This document shows, piece after piece, positions 1-9,761 of a DNA stretch of 64,000 nucleotides. The notes beneath the pieces were generated by a model. It saw only the letters and a list, made by a program, of their open reading frames with translations. It had not been told where the DNA came from and searched no databases. The stretch's first letter is position 1; every line of letters starts with the position of its first letter. The translations under genes were made by a program, and so were the position numbers. The DNA is from Candidatus Halobonum tyrrellensis G22 (GTDB lineage Archaea > Halobacteriota > Halobacteria > Halobacteriales > Haloferacaceae). The stretch is from assembly GCF_000495475.1 (NCBI RefSeq), contig NZ_ASGZ01000005.1:62001-126000 (forward strand). The letters run 5' to 3'.

Positions 1-94
1 TCGCGTTCACGCGAAGGCCGCCGGTTTCGAATGGCGGAGGCGATCCACTCTCGTCCAGCAATCCGACGAATTCGTCGTTGTACGGCGATTTCAT
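1..94 (-). CDS. Partial N-terminus of an unidentified protein running off the left edge
   Basis: On the minus strand an ATG at 94 opens a frame that stays open to the window edge (31 codons, beginning MKSPYNDEFVGLLDES). Composition is acidic and haloarchaeal. There is too little sequence to name a family. No clear TATA box lies 25-30 nt upstream, so the start is tentative. It is the only protein-like frame here; the others are arginine-rich. Confidence 0.4.
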   Translation of the reverse strand, partial: MKSPYNDEFVGLLDESGSPPPFETGGLRVNA

Positions 95-1163
95 ACGGAA
101 GAGGAGCGGGGAGATGGATCGATAGCGACCACCGCTACCCTCGGGAAATCGGGTTCGAACCCGAACTAACCGAGTGAGAGGGAGGGTTCCGAACGGGGAC
201 GGCGTGTCACGACCGAAGCGCTGTGAGTACGGCCAGACACCGCCCGAGGGGTGACACGCGGGCTGGTCGGGGTGAGCCGACGACTGTAGACAGTACGCAG
301 ACTGAAGGGGAGTTCCTTTCCGAGTCGGAGGCGGCAGCGACCAGCGACGTCAGCGACGCGGTCCGTACCGTCGAACGTCATCACTAGGTTCGTATATTTC
401 CATGAGTCTATCAAATATATTATATACGGTGGCTACGTGCGAGCGGATGCAGTCGAGGATCCCCCCGCGGCTTCGAGTAGAAGTCCCGTGTGGATCACGG
501 GTCGTCAGGGGGGCGAGACGTCGTCAGTCCCACGAGGACGACCCCGTCGAGGGCGGCGTCACTCACGTCCCCGTCGTCTCGTGCAGTCGCCCGCCCGTAG
601 GCGGACGGCGTCGAGGTGGACGCCGACGCTGGAAACACGTCGTGGAACTGGCCGATCGGTAGGACCCGTCACTCGGCGTCGAAGTCGTCGCAAGCGTGTT
701 CGAACGGGCCGTCGACCGGGTCCTGAGCCGTGCCCAACCGGCACGGATCCGCGGGGAAGATCGAAGCGTGCCATCGTCTTCACGACTCGTTCACTCGTAC
801 GACACGTATAACTAGATATCGAACATTTCTGATCCGACGAGAGCGAAAACCGCATCGGCTCCGAAGTGGCCTCTGGCGGAGCCGGGGTTCTCATGACTCG
901 GAACCCACGCGTACCGTGTCGGTCAGCGGATATAGTAGTATCGTTCGTGACGTTCGTACCGGTGAACGACCGGGAGACGGAGCGAAGACCGTCAACTCCT
1001 CCCGACCGTCGTATTTCCCCCTCGGCCCGGCAACCGAACGGCGGACGGGCCTTCGGCGCTCCGACTCTCCACTACAGCCGGTTCGTCGGACCTCGCTTTG
1101 CCGCTTGCGGGAGGAGAGGGCAATCGACGACGGACTCGTCTGTCGGGGCACGTCGAATCTCGT
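95..1163. other. Gene-poor region with decayed coding traces
   Basis: About 1.07 kb without a convincing gene. It holds a 16-bp perfect palindrome at 149-164 (TCGGGTTCGAACCCGA), an AT-rich promoter-like patch at 412-433, and on the minus strand around 669-740 a protein-like tail ending DPVDGPFEHACDDFDAE and then a stop, with no intact upstream frame. Long open frames here are arginine-rich and look like chance open frames in high-GC DNA. Confidence 0.5.
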
Positions 1164-1862
1164 TCACCCGTCGGCGGCGACCCACTCCACCGCGTTCGCG
1201 AGCGCCCGCCGGACCTCGTCGTGGTCGCGGTAGATCGGGAACTCCTCGTGGCCCGGACGGAGGTAGAAGCCGGCGCCCGCCCCGAACCGGAACGCGACGC
1301 CCGAGCGGAACCACCCGCCCTCGGAGAACTCGCTCTCGAAGACCACCGTCTCCGGGTCGGGGATGTCGTACGGTTCGCCGAACATCTCCACCCCGTCGAT
1401 CACGAAGTCGTCGACCCCGTCGGCGACCGGGTGGTCGGGCGCTTCGACGCCGACCCGTTCGCGCTCCCCGTCGACGAGTCGCACCTCGCCGAGGTCGCCC
1501 GAGGTTCCGATCAGTCGCTTGTAGGGCCGGGCGTAGTGCGCAGAGTGGAGGCTGACGAATCCGACGCCCTCCTCGGTGACGGCCTCCTCGATGCGGTCGA
1601 CCGTCCGGTCGGTCACGTCGTCGTGGCGGAGGTGCCCCCACCAGACCACGGCGTCCGCCCAGTCGAGGTCGGCGGCGCTCGCGCCTTGCCCCTCGTCGTC
1701 GAGCGACCGCGTCCGAGTTTCGATGCCGCCGCGGTCGGCGAGCGCCGAGGCGACGGCTCCGCGGATCCCGTCGGGGTAGATCTCTTCCGGTTCGGTGCCC
1801 TCCGACCACACGAGGGCGTTGATATCACTGGTTACCACGCCCGTCACCACGGATCCCTCCAC
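1164..1862 (-). CDS. ThuA-like domain protein (trehalose-utilisation family)
   Basis: A 232-residue protein with the class-I glutamine-amidotransferase-like fold of the ThuA family. Visible marks are a WWGHLRHDDV segment at about residues 74-83 and LHSAHYARPYKRLIG at 105-119, the usual ThuA loop pattern. It is close to the usual family length of 210-250 residues. ThuA proteins sit in sugar operons of many bacteria and haloarchaea and have been linked to oxidation of disaccharides to 3-keto sugars, but the exact reaction is unsettled. It lies 82 bp downstream of a Gfo/Idh/MocA oxidoreductase on the same strand, the standard pairing, so both probably act on the same sugar. Family assignment is firm; the substrate is unknown. 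Confidence 0.85.
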   Translation of the reverse strand: MEGSVVTGVVTSDINALVWSEGTEPEEIYPDGIRGAVASALADRGGIETRTRSLDDEGQGASAADLDWADAVVWWGHLRHDDVTDRTVDRIEEAVTEEGVGFVSLHSAHYARPYKRLIGTSGDLGEVRLVDGERERVGVEAPDHPVADGVDDFVIDGVEMFGEPYDIPDPETVVFESEFSEGGWFRSGVAFRFGAGAGFYLRPGHEEFPIYRDHDEVRRALANAVEWVAADG

Positions 1863-1944
1863 CTTGAATCCGATCGATTCTCCCTACGAGGGGAGTCCCG
1901 ACCGCGTCACGCCCAACGCCGGTCGAACGGCACGGTGATAGGCG

Positions 1945-2958
1945 TCACTCGAAGTCGCCGAGGTCGATGTCGACGCGCCGTCCGGTCGTCGCTGACTCGT
2001 AGGCCGCCTCGGTGACCGCGGTCACCTTGAGCGCGTCCCGAGGTTTCGCCGGCGGTTCGGCGTCGTCGCGGACGACCCGGACGAACGCCGCCGCCTTGGT
2101 GGGCGCGTCGTACGCGTCGAGTGGGGGCTCGGACTCCTCGCCGTCGGCGTCGATGTACGTGAGGTCTCGCGTGGACCAGTCGTCACCCTCGACGTAGAAC
2201 CCGCCCTCCGGCCCCCACACGTGGAAGTGCTCGCGGACCGTGGGTACGTCCCCGGAGACGGCGACGGTCGCGACCGCCCCGTTGTCGAACTGGATGTCGA
2301 GCGCCGCCTGTTTGTCGACGCGTCGCTCGTCGTCGGCGAACAGCATCTGCGCGTTGACCGACACGGGCACGAGGTTCGTGGTCCACAACACTACGTCGAG
2401 GAGGTGACTCCCGGTGTCGTACAGTTGCCCGCCTCCGGAGAGGTCGGGGTTCGACCGCCAACTCCCGCGCTGGTTGGCGATCCAGTCTTGGGTGACCTCG
2501 GCGGTGATGAACTGCGGGTCGCCGGTCTGGATTTCGAGTTCGTCGCGCGCGCGACGGTAGGCGGGCATGAGGTGGCGCTGGTACCCGACCATCAGGGTGG
2601 CGTCCGCCTCGTCGCTCCGCCGAACGAGGTCCCTCGCGCGGTCGAGATCGATACACAGCGGCTTCTCACACAGCGTGTCAACCCCGCGGTCGAGCGCCGC
2701 GACCGTCTGCTCGTAGTGGAGCGCGTGCGGCGTCGCGATCACCACCCCGTCGAGGTCCTCGGCGTCGAGCATCGCGACGTGGTCGTCGTAACAGTGGTCG
2801 TCGGCGACGCCGAACGTCTCGGCGGCGCGCGAGAGACTCTCGCGGCTGATGTCGGCCAGTGCGGCGATCTCGGCGCCGTCCACCTCGTCGAGTTCGCGCA
2901 GAACGTGCGTTCCGAGCCCACCGGTACCCGTCACACCGATCCGTACGGTTTCGACCAT
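1945..2958 (-). CDS. Gfo/Idh/MocA family NAD(P)-dependent sugar oxidoreductase
   Basis: A 337-residue cytoplasmic oxidoreductase. The N-terminal Rossmann fold shows GTGGLG at residues 11-16. The catalytic-lysine motif CEKP is at 97-100, and the DxxxH pair falls at D181/H185 (YDTGSHLLD). Members oxidise or reduce sugars, inositols or their acids with NAD(P). The ATG at 2958 is preferred because a TATA-like box (2982-2989) lies about 27 nt upstream, giving a leaderless message; the in-frame ATG at 2970 is the alternative. The ThuA-like gene follows on the same strand, and a sulfatase is divergent. The family is certain; the sugar cannot be read from sequence. Confidence 0.9.
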   Translation of the reverse strand: MVETVRIGVTGTGGLGTHVLRELDEVDGAEIAALADISRESLSRAAETFGVADDHCYDDHVAMLDAEDLDGVVIATPHALHYEQTVAALDRGVDTLCEKPLCIDLDRARDLVRRSDEADATLMVGYQRHLMPAYRRARDELEIQTGDPQFITAEVTQDWIANQRGSWRSNPDLSGGGQLYDTGSHLLDVVLWTTNLVPVSVNAQMLFADDERRVDKQAALDIQFDNGAVATVAVSGDVPTVREHFHVWGPEGGFYVEGDDWSTRDLTYIDADGEESEPPLDAYDAPTKAAAFVRVVRDDAEPPAKPRDALKVTAVTEAAYESATTGRRVDIDLGDFE

Positions 2959-2981
2959 ACGAGACGGCATGGCTCCGGTTA

Positions 2982-2989
2982 CATATAAC
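2982..2989 (-). promoter_or_regulatory. TATA box for the oxidoreductase gene
   Basis: The minus-strand sequence GTTATATG is centred about 27 nt before the ATG at 2958, the spacing of a leaderless haloarchaeal promoter. This decides the start codon of the downstream gene. Confidence 0.6.
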
Positions 2990-3155
2990 TTACCTCTCCT
3001 CCCACCGTCCACGTCGGCCGGTCGATTTCGTGCCACCACGCGACCTGGAACGACCTATTCCGTTGCTCGGTGGTGGCTCGTCTACAGCCACAGCGTCCCG
3101 AGCGATAGATATATCGTTCCGTTGGAAATCTGGACTGTATGGTCTCGACTGTGCG

Positions 3156-4967
3156 ATGGCGTACCAGATGGAGCCTCGATTCGGCGCCACGACCGGGAGG
3201 CCGTCGATGACGAACGGCACGCCGGAGACCGCGGACCAGACGTCGTCGCGCCCGTCGACCGGTGGCCGCGAACGACCGAACGTCCTCCTCGTACTCGTCG
3301 ACGACCTCGGCTACAGCGACCTCGGCTGTTACGGCGGCGAGATCGCGACGCCGAACGTGGACCGACTGGCCGAGTCGGGGGCTCGGTTCGACGAGTTCCA
3401 CGTCCAGCCCCGGTGTTCACCCACGCGGGCCTCGTTACTGACGGGACACACGAACCACCGGCTGGGGTTCGATGTGCTGACGGGCGACGACGAACTGCGG
3501 CGGAACCACGTCTTCCTGCCCGAACTCCTCGGGGAGAACGGGTATCGAACCTATCTCTCCGGGAAGTGGCACCTGGGGAGTACGGCGAACTTCGGCGCGT
3601 CCGACGTACCGCGCGACCCGCGCGTCCGCGGGTTCGACCACGCGTACCGGTTCACGGGGTACGCCGAGTCGCCCTGGGACCCCGATACCCGGCTCCTGTC
3701 TCACACCCCGGACACCTACCGCCTCCTCTCGGACGCCGTCGAGGAACGGACGTACGAACGCGCCTCCGACCCGGGGGAGTACGAACCCGGCGAGACGTTC
3801 TACCAGACCGACGCCATCACCGACTACGCGCTGGACTTCCTCGAACACGACCGGAACCGCGACGAGGCGGAGGGGCGACGGCCGTTCTTCATGTACCTCG
3901 CCTACGGGGCGCCGCACTTCCCGCTGGCGGCGCCGCAGTCGCTGGTCGACGAGTACGTCTCGGAGTACGAGGCGGGGTGGGACGCGGTACGCTCGGAACG
4001 CCTCCGACGGATGATCGAACGAGGGATCGTTCCCTCGGACGTGGTGTTGCCCCCGCGGAGCGACGTTCCCGCCCGCGAGGGGTGGGAGTGGGAGAGCCAC
4101 CGGATACGGGCGTGGGACTCCCTCTCCGAGGAGCGTCAGACCGACCTGGTTCGGCGCATGGCGGTGTTCGCGGCGATGGTCGAGATGGTCGACAGGAACG
4201 TGGGGCGCGTACTCGACGAGTTGGAGGAGCACGACCGGTTGGAGAACACCCTCGTGTTGTTCATGTCCGACAACGGCGCCTGCTACGAGTGGCACGAGTT
4301 CGGCCACTCCGCCGACGACGGGCCGCGGTCCGGCGACGCCCTGCGGAACATGGGAACCCCCGCGTCCGATCGGGGTCTCAAGTACGGTGCCGGGTGGGCC
4401 AACGTGGGCAGTACGCCGTACCGCCTCTACAAACACTTCGGCCACGAGGGCGGGATCCGGTCGCCGCTGGTCGTCCACTGGGAGGGGCTCGACGACGACC
4501 TCCGGGAGGGAACCGTCGGCGGGGTGGGGTGTTCCCGCGACGTCACGCCGACGATACTGGACCTGCTCGACGTCGACCTGCCCGACACGTGGACGGCCGA
4601 GAACGGCGAGACGTACGCCGTCGACGGGTTCGACGAGACGACCGAGAGCCTCCGCGACCTGCTGGTGGACGGCGACTCGCCCGGCGACCGCGACGTCGCC
4701 TGGGAACACGAGGGGAACGTCGCCTACCGAAGCGGGTCGTGGAAACTGGTCGGGAAGAACTTCGAGGGGACGGACGGGAAGCCCGCTCACGAGTGGGAAC
4801 TGTACGATCTCTCGTCGGACCCGACCGAGTCGGACGACCTGGCGGACGCTCGCCCAGACAGGGTGCGCGAACTCGCCGGTCGGTGGACGGCCTGGGCCGA
4901 CCGCAACGACGTTCCGGTCCCCGACGCGGTCACCGTTCCGTCGGGCTCCGACGACGGCGTGGAGTAG
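3156..4967 (+). CDS. Sulfatase (arylsulfatase/alkaline phosphatase superfamily)
   Basis: A protein of about 603 residues that hydrolyses sulfate esters. The active-site motif CSPTRASLLTG begins at C87; this Cys is normally converted to formylglycine. Metal ligands D49-D50 (LVDDLGYSD) precede it, and FMSDNGA carries the second Asp-Asn pair. The length is usual for family S1. A TATA-like run AGATATATCG (3107-3116) lies about 45 nt upstream of the ATG at 3156; the ATG at 3207 is also possible because residues 1-40 are not conserved. No signal peptide is visible, so it is probably cytoplasmic. It is divergent from the oxidoreductase and convergent with a second sulfatase inside an arabinan/galactoside island, which suggests desulfation of sulfated sugars. 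The natural substrate is unknown. Confidence 0.88.
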   Translation: MAYQMEPRFGATTGRPSMTNGTPETADQTSSRPSTGGRERPNVLLVLVDDLGYSDLGCYGGEIATPNVDRLAESGARFDEFHVQPRCSPTRASLLTGHTNHRLGFDVLTGDDELRRNHVFLPELLGENGYRTYLSGKWHLGSTANFGASDVPRDPRVRGFDHAYRFTGYAESPWDPDTRLLSHTPDTYRLLSDAVEERTYERASDPGEYEPGETFYQTDAITDYALDFLEHDRNRDEAEGRRPFFMYLAYGAPHFPLAAPQSLVDEYVSEYEAGWDAVRSERLRRMIERGIVPSDVVLPPRSDVPAREGWEWESHRIRAWDSLSEERQTDLVRRMAVFAAMVEMVDRNVGRVLDELEEHDRLENTLVLFMSDNGACYEWHEFGHSADDGPRSGDALRNMGTPASDRGLKYGAGWANVGSTPYRLYKHFGHEGGIRSPLVVHWEGLDDDLREGTVGGVGCSRDVTPTILDLLDVDLPDTWTAENGETYAVDGFDETTESLRDLLVDGDSPGDRDVAWEHEGNVAYRSGSWKLVGKNFEGTDGKPAHEWELYDLSSDPTESDDLADARPDRVRELAGRWTAWADRNDVPVPDAVTVPSGSDDGVE

Positions 4968-5012
4968 GGGAGCGCGTTCGCGCTCCCCGCGTGAGGGGTC
5001 CGGACGCGCCGC

Positions 5013-6452
5013 TCAGCGGGCGTCCGCGAACCGTCCGCTCGCGGTACTCTGCGACCGGATGCGCCAGTCGCGGAGGACGTCGAGGAGTTCGCGCTTCCGG
5101 TCGGCCACCTCGGGGTCGTCCCACCGGTTGTCGGTCTCGCCGGGGTCGGACGCCAGGTCGAACAGTTGCCCCTCGTCGCTGTCTACGAAGTGAACGAGTT
5201 TCCAGCGTTCGCCCCGCACCATGGTCATGAACGCCGTCTCGTCGAGGATACCGTCACGACGCTGCTCGGCGAACACGTGGTCACGCCCCTCCCACTCGCG
5301 GCCGGCTATCGCCGGGAGGAGCGACTCGGCTTGCATCCACTCCGGGCGTTCGACGCCCGCGAGTTCGAGTATCGTCGGCCCGAGGTCCATCAGCGAACAG
5401 AGCCCGTCGACCCGGCGTCCGGTGCCGAACCGTTCCCCGTCGGACGCCCAGACGAGTGCGGGAACCCGCGTCACCTCCTCGTACATCGTCCACTTCTGGC
5501 TGTGCCCGTGCTCGCAGAGCGCGTCGCCGTGGTCGGAGGTGAACACGACGATACAGTCGTCGAGGTAGCCGTTTCGGTCGAGCGCGTCGAGGAGCTTCCC
5601 TACCTGTTCGTCGATCATCGCCACGTTCGCCGTGTAGTACGCGCGCTGGCGGTGGAGCTGTTCGTCCGTCGGGTCCCGCTGGTGGACGACCGAGTCGTGG
5701 TCGACGTTCACGTGGTGTTGCCGGAGGGCGTCGAAGACGGACGGCTGGCCGGCGAGGTCCGCGTCGTCGATGTCGGGGAGGGGGAACTCCCGGTCCGCGT
5801 ACTCCTCGGCGTATCGAGGAATTGGGTCGTACGGGGGGTGCGGCCCCGGAAACCCCACCTGGAGGAACAGCGGCTGGTCGGTGTTCGGCTTGTCGTCGAG
5901 CCACCACTCGGCGGTGTCGCCCACGAACACGTCGGAGTGAGTCCGTTCGGGTAGCTCCCACTCGAACGCCCCGAGTCGGTCCTCGTAGTCGTCGTACTGC
6001 CGGTAGAGCTCCCGCTGTTGTTTCGTGATCCCCTGCGCTTTCAGCGCCTTGTCCCACTCGTCGAAGTAGTAGCGGTCGGAGAGATAGCGGTCCTTGTTCT
6101 CGACGACGTACCGTTCGTCGAACCCCATCGGCGTCTCGTACGGTTGGGTGTGCATCTTTCCGACGTTGATACAGTCGTACCCGCTCTCGGAGAGGTCCTC
6201 CACCCACGAGTGGCGCCACTCGTCGCCGTTCCTGTAGATCCCAGTCGTGTGCGGATAGAGGCCGGTGAACAGACTCGCGCGCGCGGGGGCGCACGACGGT
6301 GCCGTGACGTGGCAGTTCGTGAACGCCGTTCCCTCGTTGGCGAGTCGGTCGAGGTTCGGCGTGTCCATATACGATGCCCCGAGGGCGTCGATCGTATCGA
6401 ACCGCTGCTGGTCGGTCACGACGAAGACGATGTTCGGGCGGTCTGCTGGCAT
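5013..6452 (-). CDS. Sulfatase (arylsulfatase/choline-sulfatase-like)
   Basis: A 479-residue family S1 sulfatase. The motif CAPARASLFTG starts at C54, the formylglycine precursor. TDQQRFDT near residue 14 supplies metal ligands and FTSDHGD later supplies the second set. The ATG at 6452 is chosen because the domain starts at residue 5 and a TATA-like GTTATAC (6483-6489, minus strand) lies about 30 nt upstream. There is no export signal. It is convergent with the sulfatase ending at 4967 (45-bp gap). It differs enough from that one in length and motif to be non-redundant, so the two probably act on different sulfate positions. The family is certain, the substrate inferred only from context. Confidence 0.9.
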   Translation of the reverse strand: MPADRPNIVFVVTDQQRFDTIDALGASYMDTPNLDRLANEGTAFTNCHVTAPSCAPARASLFTGLYPHTTGIYRNGDEWRHSWVEDLSESGYDCINVGKMHTQPYETPMGFDERYVVENKDRYLSDRYYFDEWDKALKAQGITKQQRELYRQYDDYEDRLGAFEWELPERTHSDVFVGDTAEWWLDDKPNTDQPLFLQVGFPGPHPPYDPIPRYAEEYADREFPLPDIDDADLAGQPSVFDALRQHHVNVDHDSVVHQRDPTDEQLHRQRAYYTANVAMIDEQVGKLLDALDRNGYLDDCIVVFTSDHGDALCEHGHSQKWTMYEEVTRVPALVWASDGERFGTGRRVDGLCSLMDLGPTILELAGVERPEWMQAESLLPAIAGREWEGRDHVFAEQRRDGILDETAFMTMVRGERWKLVHFVDSDEGQLFDLASDPGETDNRWDDPEVADRKRELLDVLRDWRIRSQSTASGRFADAR

Positions 6453-6639
6453 ACGAACGATCGGCCGCTTCGAACGGGGAGAGTATAACTCATGGTGGGC
6501 GCGCCGACCATCTCTCGACGGTACCTCACCCGCTCCCCGCTGAGAGGGCTGCTCCCGCACTACCGACGAACCGAGACGCGGGTACCGATCTACGAAGCGC
6601 GTCTCGGACGCCTCACGCTCGGCGTCGGTCGCGGCCGAC

Positions 6640-8802
6640 TCACTCGAGTGGGACCGTCACACGGACCATCGAGTAGGGGTCGAGGGAGAGTTCGATCCCC
6701 CCGTCTTCGACGGGTATCGACGACGACTCGGGGACGACCCGGGTGGGGTCGTCGCGCGTGTTCTCGTCGGCCATCGACTCGCCCGACAGCACGGTCACCG
6801 TCCCCTCGGACCCCGTGTCGAACGCGCCGAGGTCGACCGCGAGGTCGGTCGACTCCGTGCGGCTCGCGCGATTGACGACGACGACGGCGAGTTCGTCGTC
6901 GCCGACCGCGGCCATCGCGTCGAGCGCCGGGACGCTATCGACGGGGTCGATCTCGCGGAACGTCGTCTCGGTCCCGATCGTATCGCAGGTCACCTCGACA
7001 CCGAGGGGGGTCTTGCCCGCGAGTTCCGACCCGATCGACCGCCCGTAGTGACACGGGTTCGCCCAGACGCGCTCCCCCTCCTTCCACAGCCCCCCACCGT
7101 GGTTGACCGTCGCGGAGTGGGTCAGCATCTCCACGAATCCGCCCATTCGAATGAAGGTGTGACGGACGACTGCGTCGTACAGCGCCTCGCTGATGGTCGT
7201 CGGCGTGGGCATCGTCTCGGGCGAGAGAGCGCCTCCTCGGCCGTCAGCTTCGGTATCGGAGGCGTGACGGCTCTCCCGTCCCGTTCCCTCGGCGTCCGGC
7301 TGGAAGCTGGCGAACAGTTGGAGTTCGGTCACGTCGAGTTTGGGGTCGTCGACGCCCGCGTCCTCCATCCGCCCGCGCAGGTCGTCGAACCGGGTGCGGA
7401 GTTGGTCGGGGAACCCCATGAACGCGTGGAACAGTTCGTCGGGGTCGGTGGTCGCGTCGACCTCGCCGCCCGCGAGGACGTGTTCGGAGACCGCGCGTAC
7501 GTCCTCGCCGCACTCCTCGAGTAGCGTGTCGTTCCACCGCCCGTCGCCGTTCACCTCCAACCCACAGGCCGTGACCGCGATGTCGGGGTCGGCGTCGAGC
7601 ATCGCCTCACGGAAGCGGGCGTAGCGGTCGGCGTTACCCGCCGGCGTGGTCCAGTTGACCTGCCACGGGCCGTAGAGTTCGTTGCCGATCTCCCAGTAGG
7701 TGACGTCGAACGGCTCCTCGTAACCGTGTTCGGCGCGGAGCGCGCCCATCTCCGTCTCCTCGGGGTCGCCGTTGCAGTACTCAACCCACGCCGCCGCCTC
7801 CGCGGGCATGCCGTCGCCGGCGTTGACGCAGATCGACGGTTCACAGCCGACGTTCTCGCAGAACTCGACGAACTCAGCGGTGCCGAACAGGTTGTACTCC
7901 AGTCCGCCCCACGCGGGGTTGATCCGCGTCGGTCGGTCGTCGACCGGCCCGACGCCGTCGCGCCAGTCGTACCCCGAGACGAAGTTGCCGCCCGGCCACC
8001 GGAGGAGGGGGAGGTCCGACTCGCGGAGGAGTCCGACCACGTCCGGGTCCGCGCCGTCGACGTGGTCGTCGGGGTAGAGGAGCACCCGGTCGACCACGAC
8101 GTTCGCGGGGTCGGCCGCCGTCAGGCGCACCTCGTACACCCCGTCGGGGTCGGCGTCCGACGGGAGCGCGAGCGTCCCCTCCGCCGTCGTCCACGCGCCG
8201 TCGACATCGGTCGACGCCTCGGCGACGGCCGCGCCACCTGTAGGCCCCACCGACAGGTCGAGCGTCGTCTCGTCGGACGCGCGCGCCCTGATGCGGAACT
8301 CGTAGCCGTCCGTCCGGTGGAGCGGCAGACGCGTCTCTTGGAACACCCCCTCGTCGTACGTGTCAGTCTCGATCCGCTGTGCGCGGGTCCCCGACGGGCC
8401 CGTGTCGGGGCTGGCGGTCACCGCGTCCGCGTCGGTGGGCTGCCACCCGAACGCGAGGCCGTCGCGGTACGCCTCTAAGAGCGCGTCGGAGTCCGTCTCC
8501 TCGGGGTACGCCAGCGGCCGGCCGTGCGCCTCCACCGTCTCGCGGACCCGACCTGGGTCGGTCTCGGCGTCGTACCCACCACTCTGGCGAACCTCGGGCG
8601 CGCGGAAGTGCCACTCGCCGAGTACCGGGTTGAACAGCACCTGCGCGTCCATCCCGTGGTAGATGTTGTTACCCAGGTGCTCGCAGAACTTCCCGAACAG
8701 CATCGGCTCGACCGGGTCCCCACGCGAGTCCGGGTCGATCCGCACGCTGGCTTCGCTCGGGTCACCGCTATCGACGTGTCTGAACAGTCGGTCGTCGGCC
8801 AT
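6640..8802 (-). CDS. Alpha-L-arabinofuranosidase, GH51
   Basis: A 720-residue retaining glycosidase releasing terminal alpha-L-arabinofuranosyl units from arabinan or arabinoside oligomers. MLFGKFCEHLGNNIYHG near residue 34 is the GH51 N-terminal signature. The acid/base is E375 in YWEIGNELYG and the nucleophile is E493 in DVTELQLFASF. A carbohydrate-binding-like insert spans roughly 120-245. GH51 enzymes are usually 500-820 residues, so it is complete. No signal peptide is seen, which fits action on imported oligosaccharides. The DUF624 gene and ABC importer genes lie upstream on the same strand, and a secreted GH43 arabinanase lies 6 kb away, supporting an arabinan route. The family call is strong. 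Confidence 0.93.
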   Translation of the reverse strand: MADDRLFRHVDSGDPSEASVRIDPDSRGDPVEPMLFGKFCEHLGNNIYHGMDAQVLFNPVLGEWHFRAPEVRQSGGYDAETDPGRVRETVEAHGRPLAYPEETDSDALLEAYRDGLAFGWQPTDADAVTASPDTGPSGTRAQRIETDTYDEGVFQETRLPLHRTDGYEFRIRARASDETTLDLSVGPTGGAAVAEASTDVDGAWTTAEGTLALPSDADPDGVYEVRLTAADPANVVVDRVLLYPDDHVDGADPDVVGLLRESDLPLLRWPGGNFVSGYDWRDGVGPVDDRPTRINPAWGGLEYNLFGTAEFVEFCENVGCEPSICVNAGDGMPAEAAAWVEYCNGDPEETEMGALRAEHGYEEPFDVTYWEIGNELYGPWQVNWTTPAGNADRYARFREAMLDADPDIAVTACGLEVNGDGRWNDTLLEECGEDVRAVSEHVLAGGEVDATTDPDELFHAFMGFPDQLRTRFDDLRGRMEDAGVDDPKLDVTELQLFASFQPDAEGTGRESRHASDTEADGRGGALSPETMPTPTTISEALYDAVVRHTFIRMGGFVEMLTHSATVNHGGGLWKEGERVWANPCHYGRSIGSELAGKTPLGVEVTCDTIGTETTFREIDPVDSVPALDAMAAVGDDELAVVVVNRASRTESTDLAVDLGAFDTGSEGTVTVLSGESMADENTRDDPTRVVPESSSIPVEDGGIELSLDPYSMVRVTVPLE

Positions 8803-8915
8803 CGGCAGGTGTTCAGCGGCATCCGCATTAGGGTTTGCGTGGGCCGGCGTGGCCGGCGGACACGGATGCGACCGTCGGCTGTGTCCCGTTCCCAGCCGCG
8901 CGTGCCGGCGGCCGG

Positions 8916-9602
8916 TTACGCCGCTGTCCTTTCCGCCCGCTCCGTTCGGTCCGGGCGGTCACGCTCGTCGCGCGCGAGCATCCGGTCGACCAAGAGGACG
9001 TGAAGCGAGAACGCGACGGTGGGGAACAGCAGGACGAACCCGGCGGTCAGCGCCGCGGTGCCGACCAGGAGGACCAGCGTGACCAGCACCGCCATCAGCA
9101 CCATCGTCACGTGGGTCACCGTCCAGAGGTACGCCGTCTTGAGGCTCTCGACGAGCGGCCGGTCCCGCGCGAGAAGCGCGAGCGTCAGGGCGGAGACGAT
9201 GGCGAGGTGAGTCGCGAGATACCCGCCCACGAGGCCGAACACGAGCGGGAAGCCGACCGTCGACGACGCGGCCCGTTGGACGTAGAGGAACGCCCCGCCC
9301 CCGAAGAGCACCGGGAGGAACCCCACCAGCGTGGCCTCGATGCCGTGGCGGCGAAGCACCCCGAGGAGGTACCCGCGGTCGATCCGTCCCTCGTCGTACA
9401 GCGAGTAGATGGCGGCGTACGCGCCGAGCGTCGTCACGCCGAGCGTGACCACCGGGAGCGACGCGAAGAACCACGCGACGCTGATCACGACCAGCCGTAA
9501 CAGGCGCTCGTAGACGAACGATTTCGCGTCGCGGAGCGTGACGCGGAACACCTCGACGTCGCCCGGTCGCGCCTCTCCGCTCTCGGTCGTCTCACCGGTC
9601 AT
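8916..9602 (-). CDS. DUF624 (YesL-like) integral membrane protein
   Basis: A 228-residue membrane protein with about five hydrophobic segments. The pattern ASLPVVTLGVTTLGAYAAIY at about 48-67 is typical of the DUF624/YesL family, usually encoded next to CUT1 sugar ABC transporters in Bacillus and in haloarchaea. Its role is unknown; assistance to transporter function has been proposed only from co-location. It lies between the GH51 gene and the MalG-type permease gene on the same strand. A second, more divergent DUF624-like protein (44808-45485) sits beside the other ABC importer in this window, so both islands keep the same association. Confidence 0.8.
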   Translation of the reverse strand: MTGETTESGEARPGDVEVFRVTLRDAKSFVYERLLRLVVISVAWFFASLPVVTLGVTTLGAYAAIYSLYDEGRIDRGYLLGVLRRHGIEATLVGFLPVLFGGGAFLYVQRAASSTVGFPLVFGLVGGYLATHLAIVSALTLALLARDRPLVESLKTAYLWTVTHVTMVLMAVLVTLVLLVGTAALTAGFVLLFPTVAFSLHVLLVDRMLARDERDRPDRTERAERTAA

Positions 9603-9761
9603 ACCCCTACTCGGACTGCCGGGTACTTGAACGTACCTCCGTACCCAGCGACCGTCCGCGTCCGCACCACGGACACCACAAGCACCACGACCGGCGCGCC
9701 CGCGGTTACGAATCTGCCCGCGGGGCGCAAAGCAGGGGGTGAGAGCGCCTGCTCCGCTACT

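Noticed and set aside
149-164. TCGGGTTCGAACCCGA resembles a tRNA T-arm
   Set aside because: It is a perfect palindrome that leaves no 7-base T-loop with a 5-bp stem, and no acceptor, D-arm or anticodon arm can be drawn around it.
2849-5230. A 793-codon open frame parallel to the first sulfatase
   Set aside because: It is arginine/proline-rich and has no domain; the sulfatase frame carries all conserved motifs. High GC removes stops from shadow frames.
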